Shown here: positions 1 through 8,657 of the stretch, one piece after another
Position numbering within the stretch: the stretch's first letter is position 1
How the letters are laid out: each line of letters opens with the position of its first letter
Assembly: GCF_022809125.1 (NCBI RefSeq)
Contig: NZ_JALGBI010000001.1
Span: 186,001-250,000 of the forward strand
Direction: 5' to 3'
From: Variovorax terrae
Lineage (GTDB): Bacteria > Pseudomonadota > Gammaproteobacteria > Burkholderiales > Burkholderiaceae_C
Length of the DNA: 64,000 nucleotides
Program-made: the position numbers and the translations under genes
The notes under the pieces: model-generated
What the model saw: only the letters and a program-made list of their open reading frames with translations
What the model was told of the DNA's origin: nothing
Database searches by the model: none

Positions 1-693
1 GTGATCGCCGAGCTGACCCAGGCCTTTGCCGCGCTGTCGCGCGACGAGAACCTGCGCGTCATCGTGCTCGCGGCGCACGGCAAGGCCTTTTGCGCCGGCG
101 CCGATCTGAACTGGATGCGCGCCATGGCCGACTACAGCTGGGAGCAGAACCGCGACGATGCGCAGAAGCTGGCCGACATGCTCTGGACCCTGTACCAGTG
201 CCCGGTGCCCGTCGTGGGCCGGATCCAGGGCGACTGCTATGCCGGCGGCATGGGCCTGGCCGCCATCTGCGACGTGCTGGTGGCGGCGGAAGGCGCCACC
301 TTCTGCCTGTCCGAGGCCCGCCTCGGCCTGCTGCCCGCCACCATCGGTCCCTATGTGGCGCGGGCCCTGGGCGAGCAGGCCTCGCGCCGCTACATGGTGA
401 CGGCCGAGCGCTTCAGCGCGGCGCAGGCCCAGGCGCTGGGTTTCGTGCACGAGCTGTGCGGCGCCGAGGCGCTGGACGCCAAGGTGGCTGAGCTGGTGGC
501 CGCCCTGGCTGCCAATGGCCCGAAGGCCGTGCGCGAATGCAAGCGGCTGGTGCGCGACGTGGCCGGCGCGCCGCTGACGGCCGAGCTGCGCGCCGAGACC
601 GCGCGCCGCATCGCCGACATCCGCGCCAGCGACGAGGGCCGCGAAGGCCTGCAGTCCTTCCTGCAAAAGCGAAAACCGGCCTGGCTGGACTGA
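1..693 (+). CDS. liuC: Enoyl-CoA hydratase/isomerase family protein, probable 3-methylglutaconyl-CoA hydratase (5' end cut)
   Basis: Crotonase-fold enzyme, open at the left edge, so the true start lies upstream and the visible 230 residues are the C-terminal part. FCAGADLNWM and GDCYAGGMGL are the two oxyanion-hole regions of the family, and SEARLGLLPATIGPYV carries the usual catalytic-glutamate region. The family hydrates or isomerises acyl-CoA thioesters. The particular role, hydration of 3-methylglutaconyl-CoA in leucine breakdown, is inferred from the neighbours: a biotin-dependent carboxylase alpha subunit and HMG-CoA lyase follow on the same strand. The family call is secure; the substrate is likely but not proven. 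Confidence 0.8.
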   Translation: MIAELTQAFAALSRDENLRVIVLAAHGKAFCAGADLNWMRAMADYSWEQNRDDAQKLADMLWTLYQCPVPVVGRIQGDCYAGGMGLAAICDVLVAAEGATFCLSEARLGLLPATIGPYVARALGEQASRRYMVTAERFSAAQAQALGFVHELCGAEALDAKVAELVAALAANGPKAVRECKRLVRDVAGAPLTAELRAETARRIADIRASDEGREGLQSFLQKRKPAWLD

Positions 694-697
694 ACCG

Positions 698-1387
698 ATG
701 AACCAGCTCGACACCCTGCAACTGATGGCCCTGGCCGGTGCCCTAGGCTGGGCCAGCGGCGTGCGGCTGTACCTCGTGGTGCTGCTGACCGGGCTGGCTG
801 GCTACCTGGGCTGGGTCGCGCTGCCGCCGGGGCTGCACCTGCTGTCGCACCCGGCCGTGCTGCTGGCCAGCGGCTTCATGGTGTTCGTCGAATTCTTCGC
901 CGACAAGATTCCCGGCGTCGACACCTTGTGGGACGTGGTGCACACGGTCATCCGCGTCCCGGCCGGCGCGGCACTGGCCGCGGGCGTGTTCGGCCTGGAC
1001 GGCGGCATCACCGCGGTGATCGCGGCGCTGGTCGGCGGCAGCTTCGCAGCGACCAGTCTCGCGGCCAAGGCCACCACGCGCGCGGCGCTCAACACCTCGC
1101 CCGAGCCGTTCAGCAACATCGGCGCCTCGCTGTTCGAGGACGGCCTCGTCCCCGCCATGCTCTGGCTGGCCGTGGCGCATCCATTGGTGCTGTGCGTGGT
1201 GCTGGCCGCGGTGCTGGTGCTGAGCCTGTGGCTGATCCACCTGTGCTGGCGCTTCCTCAAATCACTGTTTGGCCGTCTGGCGCGCATCTTCAGCGGCCGG
1301 CCCGACCCGGGCGCTCCGCCTGCTTTCCGTTTCAAGCCCAGCTCCGCAGAGGACCATCGACATGTTCAAGAAAATCCTGATCGCTAA
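698..1387 (+). CDS. DUF4126-type integral membrane protein
   Basis: A 229-residue protein with several long hydrophobic stretches, about four to five membrane segments (for example near residues 8-45, 85-110 and 150-190), matching the small membrane proteins of the DUF4126 family. Its function is unknown. It starts four bases after the crotonase stop, and its last 26 bases overlap the start of the carboxylase gene, so it belongs to the same transcript. The C-terminal 30 residues are basic and probably cytoplasmic. The family assignment rests on length, hydrophobic pattern and the motif DKIPGVDTLWD. Confidence 0.7.
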   Translation: MNQLDTLQLMALAGALGWASGVRLYLVVLLTGLAGYLGWVALPPGLHLLSHPAVLLASGFMVFVEFFADKIPGVDTLWDVVHTVIRVPAGAALAAGVFGLDGGITAVIAALVGGSFAATSLAAKATTRAALNTSPEPFSNIGASLFEDGLVPAMLWLAVAHPLVLCVVLAAVLVLSLWLIHLCWRFLKSLFGRLARIFSGRPDPGAPPAFRFKPSSAEDHRHVQENPDR

Positions 1388-3353
1388 CCGCGGCGAGATC
1401 GCCTGCCGCGTGGCGGCCACGGCCCGGCGCATGGCCATTCAGACCGTGGCGGTCTATTCGGACGCCGATGCCCGCGCCAAGCATGTGGCGGCCTGCGACG
1501 AGGCGGTGCACCTGGGCGGCAGCGCGCCCAAGGACAGCTACCTGCGCTGGGAGCGCATCATCGAAGCGGCCCGAGCCACGGGCGCCGAGGCCATCCACCC
1601 GGGCTATGGCTTCCTCAGCGAGAACGAGGAGTTCGCCCAGGCCTGCGCCGACGCCGGCCTAGTGTTCATCGGCCCGCCGCCCTCGGCCATCCAGGCGATG
1701 GGGCTGAAGGCCGAGTCCAAGCAGCTCATGGAAAAGGCCGGTGTGCCGCTGGTGCCGGGCTACCACGGCACCGATCAGGCCCCGGCGCTGCTGAAAAAAG
1801 AGGCAGACCGCATCGGCTACCCGGTGCTGATCAAGGCCAGCGCGGGCGGCGGCGGCAAGGGCATGCGCGCGGTGGACAAGGCCGAAGACTTCGACGCGGC
1901 CCTGGCCTCCTGCAAGCGCGAGGCGATCAACAGCTTTGGCGACGACGCGGTGCTGGTCGAGAAATGCGTGCAGCGCCCGCGCCACATCGAGATCCAGGTG
2001 TTCGGCGACAGCCACGGCCACTACGTCTGGCTGTTCGAGCGCGACTGCTCGGTGCAGCGGCGCCACCAGAAGGTGCTGGAGGAAGCGCCCGCACCCGGCA
2101 TGACCGAGGCGATGCGCCGACAGATGGGCGAGGCCGCGGTGGCGGCCGCGCGCGCGGTGAACTACGTGGGCGCCGGCACGGTGGAGTTCATCGTCGAGCA
2201 GCGGCCGGACGGCAGCATGAACTTCTTCTTCATGGAGATGAACACTCGCCTGCAGGTCGAGCACCCGGTGACCGAGGCCATCACCGGGCTCGATCTGGTG
2301 GAGTGGCAGCTGCGCGTGGCCTCTGGCGCGGCGCTGCCGCTGAAACAGGAAGAGCTGCGCATCCACGGCCATGCGATCGAGGCGCGCATCTGCGCCGAGA
2401 ACCCCGACAACAACTTCCTGCCGGCCACGGGCACGCTGCGGGTGTACCGCAAGCCCGAGTGCACGAGCTTCGAGCGCGGCGCGGTGCGCATCGACGACGG
2501 CGTGCGCGAGGGCGATGCCATCTCGCCGTTCTACGACTCGATGATCGCCAAGCTGATCGTGCACGGTGCGACGCGCGAGGAGGCGCTGGCGCGGCTGGAT
2601 GCGGCGCTGGCCCAGACCCACATCGTCGGGCTGGCCACCAACGTGCAGTTCCTGCGCCAGGTGGTGAAGAGCCCGTCGTTCGCCCAGGCCAACCTCGACA
2701 CCGCGCTGATCCCGCGCGAGCAGGCCGTGCTGTTCCACCAGGAGCCGGTGGGCCTGCCGCTGGCCGCCGCGGCCGTGGTGGCGCAAACGCTGCTCGATGA
2801 GCGTGCCACCGAAGGCGCCGACCCGTTCAGCCGGCGCGACGGCTGGCGTTCGCACGGCGCGGTGCTGCGGCGCTTCGAGTTCGAGTTCCGTGGCGAGGCG
2901 GCGAAGGCCGAGCTGAGTTGCCTGCACGACGGCGCCTTGCGCCTGGCGGTGGGCGGCGCGTCCGGCTCCTTGGCGTTTCGTGACGCAGCGGCCGGGCTGG
3001 ATGTCGAGTTTGCGGGGCAGCGCCGGGTGGCCCGGGTGTACCGCAATGGCGAAGCGGCCCATGTCTTCATGGCCCAGGGCGCCACGCAACTGACCGTGAT
3101 CGATGCGCTGGCGCATGCGGGCGACAGCCATGTCGAGGCCGGCCGGCTCACGGCGCCCATGCCCGGCAAGGTGGTGTCGTTCTCCGTCAAGGCTGGCGAC
3201 AAGGTGGCCAAGGGTCAGGCGCTCGCGGTGATGGAGGCCATGAAGATGGAGCACACCATCGCTGCGCCGGCCGACGGCGTGGTGCAGGAGCTGCTGTATG
3301 CGCCTGGCGACCAGGTGGTGGAAGGGGCGGAGCTGCTCAAGCTGGCGGCGTGA
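1362..3353 (+). CDS. liuD: Methylcrotonyl-CoA carboxylase-type biotin-containing alpha subunit
   Basis: A 663-residue acyl-CoA carboxylase subunit with biotin carboxylase and biotin carrier parts in one chain. It starts MFKKILIANRGEIACRVA, the standard N-terminus. The ATP-grasp glycine loop AGGGGKGMR lies near residue 165, and EMNTRLQVEHPVTE is the conserved active-site stretch. The C-terminal biotinyl domain has VMEAMKMEH with the biotin-accepting lysine at residue 628. It carboxylates 3-methylcrotonyl-CoA together with a beta subunit that must lie upstream of this window. The ATG at 1362 is preferred over the longer frame because the family begins exactly here; it overlaps the DUF4126 gene. 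Propionyl- or geranyl-CoA carboxylase are less likely alternatives. Confidence 0.9.
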   Translation: MFKKILIANRGEIACRVAATARRMAIQTVAVYSDADARAKHVAACDEAVHLGGSAPKDSYLRWERIIEAARATGAEAIHPGYGFLSENEEFAQACADAGLVFIGPPPSAIQAMGLKAESKQLMEKAGVPLVPGYHGTDQAPALLKKEADRIGYPVLIKASAGGGGKGMRAVDKAEDFDAALASCKREAINSFGDDAVLVEKCVQRPRHIEIQVFGDSHGHYVWLFERDCSVQRRHQKVLEEAPAPGMTEAMRRQMGEAAVAAARAVNYVGAGTVEFIVEQRPDGSMNFFFMEMNTRLQVEHPVTEAITGLDLVEWQLRVASGAALPLKQEELRIHGHAIEARICAENPDNNFLPATGTLRVYRKPECTSFERGAVRIDDGVREGDAISPFYDSMIAKLIVHGATREEALARLDAALAQTHIVGLATNVQFLRQVVKSPSFAQANLDTALIPREQAVLFHQEPVGLPLAAAAVVAQTLLDERATEGADPFSRRDGWRSHGAVLRRFEFEFRGEAAKAELSCLHDGALRLAVGGASGSLAFRDAAAGLDVEFAGQRRVARVYRNGEAAHVFMAQGATQLTVIDALAHAGDSHVEAGRLTAPMPGKVVSFSVKAGDKVAKGQALAVMEAMKMEHTIAAPADGVVQELLYAPGDQVVEGAELLKLAA

Positions 3354-3381
3354 GCCCCATGGTTGATGGCAGACTGGCGGC

Positions 3382-4302
3382 ATGCGAATCACTTTCTGCT
3401 GTTCTGATACCAAGCAAGAGCCCTGGCTGGAGGGCCTGCGCCAGGCCCTGCCGCAGGCCACCGTGGAGCTGTGGCAGCCCGGCGCCGCGCTGGCCGACCA
3501 TGCCGTGGTCTGGGCGCCGCCCCAGCAGTTCTTCGACGAGCAGACCCGGCTCAGGGGCATTTTCAATATTGGCGCTGGCGTCGACGCGCTGCTGAAGCTG
3601 CGGCTGCCGCCGCAAGCCCAGGTGGTGCGCATCGACGACGGCGGCATGGCCGTGCAGATGGCGGAGTTCGTGAGCCACGCGGTGATCCGGTATTTCCGCG
3701 AGCTCGACCGCTATGCCGAGGACGTGGCGGCCGGCACCTGGTCCTACCGCCGGCCGGCAGTCCGCGCCGACTTCGGCGTCGGCATCCTGGGGCTGGGCGT
3801 CCTGGGCCAGCGCGTGGCCAAGGCGCTTGCGCATTTCGAGTTTCCGGTGCGAGGCTGGAGCCGGTCGCCGAAGGTGCTCGAGGGCGTGCAGTGTTTCGCC
3901 GGCCAGGAACAACTGCACGAATTCCTGGCAGGCGCGCGAACCCTGGTGTGCCTGCTGCCGCTCACCCCCGAGACCTGCGACATCCTGAACCGCGACACGC
4001 TGTCGCGCCTGCCGCGGGGCAGTTATGTGATCAATGTGGCGCGTGGCGCCCATCTGGTCGAGGAAGACCTGCTGGCACTGCTCGACAGCGGGCATCTGGC
4101 GGGGGCCACGCTCGACGTGTTCCGCACCGAGCCACTGCCCGTGGCGCACCCATTCTGGAAACACCCGAAAATCACGGTCACGCCGCACACCTCGGCGCGC
4201 ACGCTGCGCGAGGAAAGCATCGCGCAGATCACACGCAAGATGCTGGATCTGGAACAGGGAAAGCCGGTGGCCGGCAGGGTTGACCGGATCAAGGGATACT
4301 GA
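3382..4302 (+). CDS. ghrA: D-2-hydroxyacid dehydrogenase, glyoxylate/hydroxypyruvate reductase A type
   Basis: A 306-residue NAD(P)H-dependent reductase of the D-2-hydroxyacid dehydrogenase family. The nucleotide-binding motif GILGLGVLGQRVAKAL is near residues 133-148. NVARGAHLVEEDLL holds the substrate-binding arginine, and the catalytic Glu and His are in TEPLP and PHTSA. Length and motif spacing fit GhrA, which reduces glyoxylate and hydroxypyruvate. It lies between two leucine-degradation genes with 28 and 7 base gaps, so it is probably co-transcribed. Its link to leucine breakdown is unclear; it may act on another 2-oxoacid. Confidence 0.8.
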   Translation: MRITFCCSDTKQEPWLEGLRQALPQATVELWQPGAALADHAVVWAPPQQFFDEQTRLRGIFNIGAGVDALLKLRLPPQAQVVRIDDGGMAVQMAEFVSHAVIRYFRELDRYAEDVAAGTWSYRRPAVRADFGVGILGLGVLGQRVAKALAHFEFPVRGWSRSPKVLEGVQCFAGQEQLHEFLAGARTLVCLLPLTPETCDILNRDTLSRLPRGSYVINVARGAHLVEEDLLALLDSGHLAGATLDVFRTEPLPVAHPFWKHPKITVTPHTSARTLREESIAQITRKMLDLEQGKPVAGRVDRIKGY

Positions 4303-4309
4303 GGACATC

Positions 4310-5218
4310 ATGAAACTGCCTTCCCGCGTCAAACTCGTCGACGTCGGCCCGCGCGACGGGCTGCAGAATGAAAAGCAGCCGGTGCCGGCCGAGGTCAAGA
4401 TCGGTCTCGTGCATCGCCTGCAGGAGGCCGGGCTCAAGAACATCGAGGTCACGAGCTTCGTGTCGCCCAAGTGGGTGCCGCAGATGGCCGACAACGCCGA
4501 GGTCATGGCCGGCATCGAGCGGCGCGCCGACGTGTGCTACTCGGTGCTCACGCCGAACATGAAGGGCTTCGAAGCCGCGCTGCCGTCCAGGCCCGACGAG
4601 ATCGTGGTGTTCGGCGCGGCCAGCGAGGCCTTCAGCCAGCGCAACATCAACTGCTCGATCGCCGAGAGCATCGAGCGCTTCGCGCCGGTGGTGCAGGCGG
4701 CGCGCGAACACGGCATCCATGTGCGCGGCGCCATCTCCTGCGCGGTCGGCTGTCCCTACGAAGGCGAGGTGGCGCCCGAGCGGGTCGAACTGGTGGCGCG
4801 GCTCATGAAACAGATCGGCGTGCAGCATGTGGGCGTGGCCGACACCATCGGCGTCGGCACGCCGCGCAAGGTGCAGCGCGCCCTGGAGGCGGCGCTGCGG
4901 CACTACGGCCTGGACGACGTTTCGGGCCATTACCACGACACCTACGGCCAGGCGCTGGCCAACACCCTGGCCAGCCTGGAGCTGGGTGTCTGGCAGTATG
5001 ACACTTCTTCCGCCGGCCTCGGCGGCTGCCCCTACGCCAAGGGTGCCACCGGCAACGTGGCGACCGAGGACGTGGTCTACCTGCTGCATGGCATGGACAT
5101 CGAGACCGGCATCGACCTCGACCGGCTGATCGACGCCGGCAAGTACATCAGCGACTACCTGGAGCGCAAGCCGAATTCGCGCGCGTCCACGGCGCTCCTG
5201 AACAAGAGACACGGCTGA
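4310..5218 (+). CDS. liuE: Hydroxymethylglutaryl-CoA lyase
   Basis: A 302-residue TIM-barrel lyase that splits HMG-CoA into acetyl-CoA and acetoacetate, the last step of leucine degradation. The N-terminal DVGPRDGLQNEKQPV carries the catalytic Arg and metal-binding Asp. GHYHDTYGQALAN carries the metal-binding histidines, and GLGGCPYAKGATGNVATED contains the catalytic cysteine loop. The ATG at 4310 gives the normal family length, whereas a longer frame from 4034 would run through the upstream gene. The stop shares bases with the next start (TGATG), which implies translational coupling. Confidence 0.93.
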   Translation: MKLPSRVKLVDVGPRDGLQNEKQPVPAEVKIGLVHRLQEAGLKNIEVTSFVSPKWVPQMADNAEVMAGIERRADVCYSVLTPNMKGFEAALPSRPDEIVVFGAASEAFSQRNINCSIAESIERFAPVVQAAREHGIHVRGAISCAVGCPYEGEVAPERVELVARLMKQIGVQHVGVADTIGVGTPRKVQRALEAALRHYGLDDVSGHYHDTYGQALANTLASLELGVWQYDTSSAGLGGCPYAKGATGNVATEDVVYLLHGMDIETGIDLDRLIDAGKYISDYLERKPNSRASTALLNKRHG

Positions 5219-5724
5219 TGTGCGGCGCTGAACTCAAGTCCCTGCCCGAAGGCGTGCAGCGCGTGGCGGCCGCCCTGCAGGCCAAGGGCCACCCTCATTC
5301 GCCCGTGATGCTCGACGACGCCGCACGCACTGCGCAGCAGGCCGCCGATGCGCTGGGCATTGCCGTGGGCCAGATCGCCAAGAGCATCGTTTTCCGGCGC
5401 AAGTCGGACGACGCGGCCGTGCTGGTCATCACCTCGGGCGACCGGCGCGTCGATGAGAAGAAAGTGGAAGCGCTCATCGGCAAGACCGGCCGCGCCGATG
5501 CCGAGTTCGTCAAGGCGCGTACCGGTTTCACGATTGGCGGCGTCTCGCCCATTGCGCATGCCACGCCGCCCGTCACGTTGATCGACCGCGAGCTGTTCCG
5601 CTTCGAGGAGATCTGGGCCGCCGCCGGGCACCCGCATGGCGTCTTCAGGCTGCATCCGCGGGATCTCGAACACCTCACGGGCGCCCCGGTGGCGGATGTC
5701 GTGCAGGTGGTTGTTGCCGTATGA
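5218..5724 (+). CDS. YbaK/EbsC-family aminoacyl-tRNA deacylase
   Basis: A 168-residue protein of the YbaK/ProX fold, which removes mischarged amino acids from tRNA (Cys-tRNA(Pro) or Ala-tRNA(Pro) in studied members). The region QIAKSIVFRRKSDDAAVLVI has the conserved lysine segment, and TGFTIGGVSPIAH is the typical GGVSP motif. The ATG overlaps the HMG-CoA lyase stop as TGATG, and its own stop overlaps the next start as ATGA, so three genes are coupled. Which tRNA it edits cannot be told from the sequence. Confidence 0.85.
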   Translation: MCGAELKSLPEGVQRVAAALQAKGHPHSPVMLDDAARTAQQAADALGIAVGQIAKSIVFRRKSDDAAVLVITSGDRRVDEKKVEALIGKTGRADAEFVKARTGFTIGGVSPIAHATPPVTLIDRELFRFEEIWAAAGHPHGVFRLHPRDLEHLTGAPVADVVQVVVAV

Positions 5725-5987
5725 ATGCTATGGATTTGATAGCTGAACGTGCCCGCGCGGTGCGGACATCAGCCCAGAATGTGCTTTCACCCTGCGTTTC
5801 GGTGTGCCGTATGGGCGCCGCAGGCCCGGCAGCGCCGGGTGGCGCCCGCCCAGACGCCGCCGGCGACCTGTGCGAGGGCTGTTTCCGCACCCTTGACGAG
5901 ATCGCAGGGTGGTCGCGCATGGACGACGAGGCCAAGCGCGCGGTCTGGGCGCTGATCGAGCGGCGCGCCGGGCTGGTCGAGGCCTGA
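5721..5987 (+). CDS. DUF1289 small cysteine protein with a repeat-derived N-terminus
   Basis: An 88-residue protein. The conserved part starts at SPCVSVCRM (Cys25, Cys29) and continues with LCEGCFRTLDEIAGWSRM, the DUF1289 signature of two cysteine pairs, possibly metal- or Fe-S-binding; its function is not established. An insert rich in Pro and Ala separates the pairs. Residues 4-20 (DLIAERARAVRTSAQN) come from the dispersed repeat at 5728-5783 and match the repeat peptides in TlyA and PaaE codon for codon. The ATG at 5721 overlaps the upstream stop; a second ATG at 5730 also lies in the repeat, so both starts use repeat sequence or the base just before it. Confidence 0.8.
   Translation: MNAMDLIAERARAVRTSAQNVLSPCVSVCRMGAAGPAAPGGARPDAAGDLCEGCFRTLDEIAGWSRMDDEAKRAVWALIERRAGLVEA
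5728..5783 (+). repeat. Dispersed repeat family 1, copy A (translated, start of DUF1289 gene)
   Basis: Begins with the head CTATGGATTTGATAGC, a short dyad, followed by a GCGGACATC core. The same plan is seen at 27318, 31951, 36696 and, reversed, near 40566-40629. It is more diverged than the other copies in the middle section. It lies over the first codons of the DUF1289 gene. Confidence 0.65.
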
Positions 5988-6019
5988 GGCAGGATGCACC
6001 GAGGCACAGGGAGGCGCGC

Positions 6020-6661
6020 ATGAAACACATCACGTTCTGGTTCGATTTCATCTCGCCCTATGCCTACCTCGCGTTCGAGAGGCTGCCCGCAGCCTTGCAG
6101 GGGCTGAGCTACAGCGTCAGCTACAAGCCGGTGCTGTTTGCCGCGCTGCTCAAGCACCACGGCCAGCTCGGGCCGGCGGAGATCGCGTCCAAGCGCGACT
6201 GGACCTACCGTCAGGTGCTGTGGCTCGCTCACAGCCATGGCATCCCGATGGATCTTCCGGCCGCCCATCCGTTCAATCCTCTGGCCCTGCTGCGCCTGGC
6301 CCTGGCATGCAGCGACGACGGACATCCCAGCCGCTACGTGACGGAGACGGTGTTCCGCCATGTGTGGCGCGGCGGCGCCGATGCGGCCGACGCACAGCGG
6401 CTGCAGGCGCTGACCGCGCAACTGGCGCCCGCGCTGGTGCCGGACGGCGCCGAGGTCAAGGCCCGTCTCAAGGCGCATGGCGAGGAGGCGATCGCACGGG
6501 GCCTGTTCGGCGTGCCGGCCCTGGCGGTGGACGGCAAGCTGTTCTGGGGCTTCGATGCGCTGCCCATGCTGCGCCGCTATCTCGAGGGCGACGAGTGGTT
6601 CGATGGGCCGGCCTGGGACACCGTGTGTCAGCTCCCCGTGGGGCTGTCGCGCAGCCGGTAG
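6020..6661 (+). CDS. 2-hydroxychromene-2-carboxylate isomerase family protein (DsbA fold)
   Basis: A 213-residue thioredoxin-like protein. It begins MKHITFWFDFISPYAYLAFE, where the FDFxSPY(A/S)Y motif with serine in place of the CXXC cysteine marks glutathione-dependent HCCA isomerases rather than disulfide oxidases. LFGVPALAVDGKLFWGFDAL near residues 165-184 is the conserved cis-proline region. It probably performs a glutathione-assisted isomerisation of an aromatic or other unsaturated intermediate. No aromatic pathway genes are adjacent, so the substrate is unknown. It starts 32 bases after DUF1289 and ends the operon. Confidence 0.8.
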   Translation: MKHITFWFDFISPYAYLAFERLPAALQGLSYSVSYKPVLFAALLKHHGQLGPAEIASKRDWTYRQVLWLAHSHGIPMDLPAAHPFNPLALLRLALACSDDGHPSRYVTETVFRHVWRGGADAADAQRLQALTAQLAPALVPDGAEVKARLKAHGEEAIARGLFGVPALAVDGKLFWGFDALPMLRRYLEGDEWFDGPAWDTVCQLPVGLSRSR

Positions 6662-6844
6662 CGGCCCGAACGCAGCCTTTCTTCACATCCCGAAATGAAA
6701 CCTTCGGGTTTCACCCTAATTCGTCAGCACTGATTCAGTTTGGTGCAAGCCCCGGTTGGTTTCGCGTCAGAGCAGGGTCAGTGCCATCTCCAAGAATTCG
6801 CCCAGGCACCCACGTCGGGGGCTAACAACTTTTGGAGACAAACC

Positions 6845-8500
6845 ATGGCAACAGCCGCCGCAAGGCCCATGACGCCTGAGGAGAAGAAAGTCATCTTCGC
6901 CTCGTCACTCGGTACCGTGTTCGAGTGGTACGACTTCTACCTCTACGGTTCGCTCGCGCCCATCATCGCCAAGCAGTTCTTCAGCGGGCTGGATGCGGGC
7001 TCGGCCTTCATCTTCGCGCTGCTGGCCTTTGCCGCGGGCTTCATCGTGCGCCCCTTCGGCGCCATTGTGTTCGGCCGCCTGGGCGACATGATCGGCCGCA
7101 AGTACACCTTCCTGGTCACCATCCTGATCATGGGCCTGTCGACCTTCATCGTCGGCCTGCTGCCCTCGTATGCCGCCATCGGCGTGGCCGCCCCGGTCAT
7201 CCTGATCGGCCTGCGCATGCTGCAGGGCCTCGCGCTCGGCGGCGAGTACGGCGGTGCGGCCACCTATGTGGCCGAGCACGCGCCGCACGGCAAGCGCGGC
7301 GCCTACACCTCCTGGATCCAGACCACGGCGACGCTGGGCCTGTTCCTGTCGCTGATCGTGATCCTGGGCGTGCGCACCGGCGTTGGCGAAGCCGCCTTCG
7401 GCGACTGGGCCTGGCGCATCCCGTTCCTGGTGTCCATCCTGCTGCTGGGCATCTCGGTGTGGATCCGGCTGAGCCTCAACGAATCGCCCGCCTTCCAGAA
7501 GATGAAGGCCGAGGGCAAGACCTCCAAGGCGCCGCTGGCTGAGTCCTTTGGCCAATGGAAGAACCTCAAGATCGTGATCCTGGCGCTGATCGGCCTGACC
7601 GCCGGCCAGGCCGTGGTCTGGTACACGGGCCAGTTCTACGCGCTGTTCTTCCTGACGCAGCAGCTCAAGGTCGATGCCGTCACGGCCAACCTGATGATCG
7701 CGGCCGCGCTGGTGATCGGCACGCCGTTCTTCGTGGTGTTCGGCACGCTGTCCGACAAGATTGGCCGCAAGCCCATCATCATGGCGGGCTGCCTGCTGGC
7801 CGTGCTGACCTACTTCCCGGTGTTCGGCGCGCTGACCAAGGCCGCCAACCCCGACCTCGCCGCCGCGCAGGAAAAGAACAAGGTGGTGGTGACGGCCGAC
7901 CCGGCCGAGTGCTCGTTCCAGTTCAACCCCACCGGCACGTCCAAGTTCACGAGCTCGTGCGACATTGCCAAGCAGGTGCTGGCCGGTGCTTCGGTCAGCT
8001 ATGACAACGCGCCCGCCGCCGCGGGCACGCCGGCCACCATCAAGATCGGCGAAACGGTGATCCCGAGCTACTCGTCCAAGGGCCTGAGCGCCGACGACGC
8101 CAAGAAGAAGGATGCCGAGTTCAAGAAGGCCGTGGCCGACACGCTGAAGGCCGACGGCTACCCGACCAAGGCCGATCCCGCCAAGATGAACAAGGTCATG
8201 ATGATCGTGATCCTGACCTACCTCGTGATCCTGGTGACCATGGTCTATGGCCCGATCGCCGCCATGCTGGTCGAGATGTTCCCCACGCGCATCCGCTACA
8301 CCTCGATGAGCCTGCCGTACCACATCGGCAACGGCTGGTTCGGCGGCCTGCTGCCGACCACCGCCTTCGCCATCGTGGCGCAGACCGGCAACATGTACAA
8401 CGGTCTCTGGTACCCGATCATCATCGCGGGCGCCACCTTCGTGATCGGCGTGCTGTTCGTCAAGGAAACCAAGGACGTCGACATCTACGCCAAGGACTGA
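6845..8500 (+). CDS. MHS-family MFS transporter with a large extra loop
   Basis: A 551-residue secondary transporter, probably a proton symporter for an organic acid or osmolyte. The N-terminal half has the ASSLGTVFEWYDFYLYG and RPFGAIVFGRLGDMIGRK motifs typical of the metabolite:H+ symporter family (ShiA, ProP, KgtP). About 110 residues, roughly 329-446, are inserted before the last membrane segments. They are polar, alanine- and lysine-rich, contain two cysteines about 20 residues apart, and account for the excess over the usual 430-450 residues. The gene stands alone, with a good SD (TTTGGAGAC) before the ATG and a hairpin terminator after it. The substrate is unknown. Confidence 0.85.
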   Translation: MATAAARPMTPEEKKVIFASSLGTVFEWYDFYLYGSLAPIIAKQFFSGLDAGSAFIFALLAFAAGFIVRPFGAIVFGRLGDMIGRKYTFLVTILIMGLSTFIVGLLPSYAAIGVAAPVILIGLRMLQGLALGGEYGGAATYVAEHAPHGKRGAYTSWIQTTATLGLFLSLIVILGVRTGVGEAAFGDWAWRIPFLVSILLLGISVWIRLSLNESPAFQKMKAEGKTSKAPLAESFGQWKNLKIVILALIGLTAGQAVVWYTGQFYALFFLTQQLKVDAVTANLMIAAALVIGTPFFVVFGTLSDKIGRKPIIMAGCLLAVLTYFPVFGALTKAANPDLAAAQEKNKVVVTADPAECSFQFNPTGTSKFTSSCDIAKQVLAGASVSYDNAPAAAGTPATIKIGETVIPSYSSKGLSADDAKKKDAEFKKAVADTLKADGYPTKADPAKMNKVMMIVILTYLVILVTMVYGPIAAMLVEMFPTRIRYTSMSLPYHIGNGWFGGLLPTTAFAIVAQTGNMYNGLWYPIIIAGATFVIGVLFVKETKDVDIYAKD

Positions 8501-8576
8501 GCTCCTGCGTGCCGGCGGGCTCCCTGGTTGCCCAGGGGCTCGCCAGGGGGCCGCCTCGGCCCCGTTTCCGGAAAAC

Positions 8577-8612
8577 GCCCTTGCGGTGCACCGTGCTGCA
8601 AGGGCTTTTTTT
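8577..8612 (+). terminator. Rho-independent terminator after the MHS transporter
   Basis: Stem GCCCTTGC / GCAAGGGC with a 13-base loop, followed directly by seven T residues. It lies 77 bases after the transporter stop and upstream of the small membrane protein gene. Confidence 0.85.
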
Positions 8613-8657
8613 CGAAACGTGCGAGACGAATTGAGAACTTTTGATTGGAGATTCATC

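Noticed and set aside
1659..3647. Long antisense frame over the carboxylase gene
   Set aside because: Same codon-bias effect; low-complexity composition and no start context.
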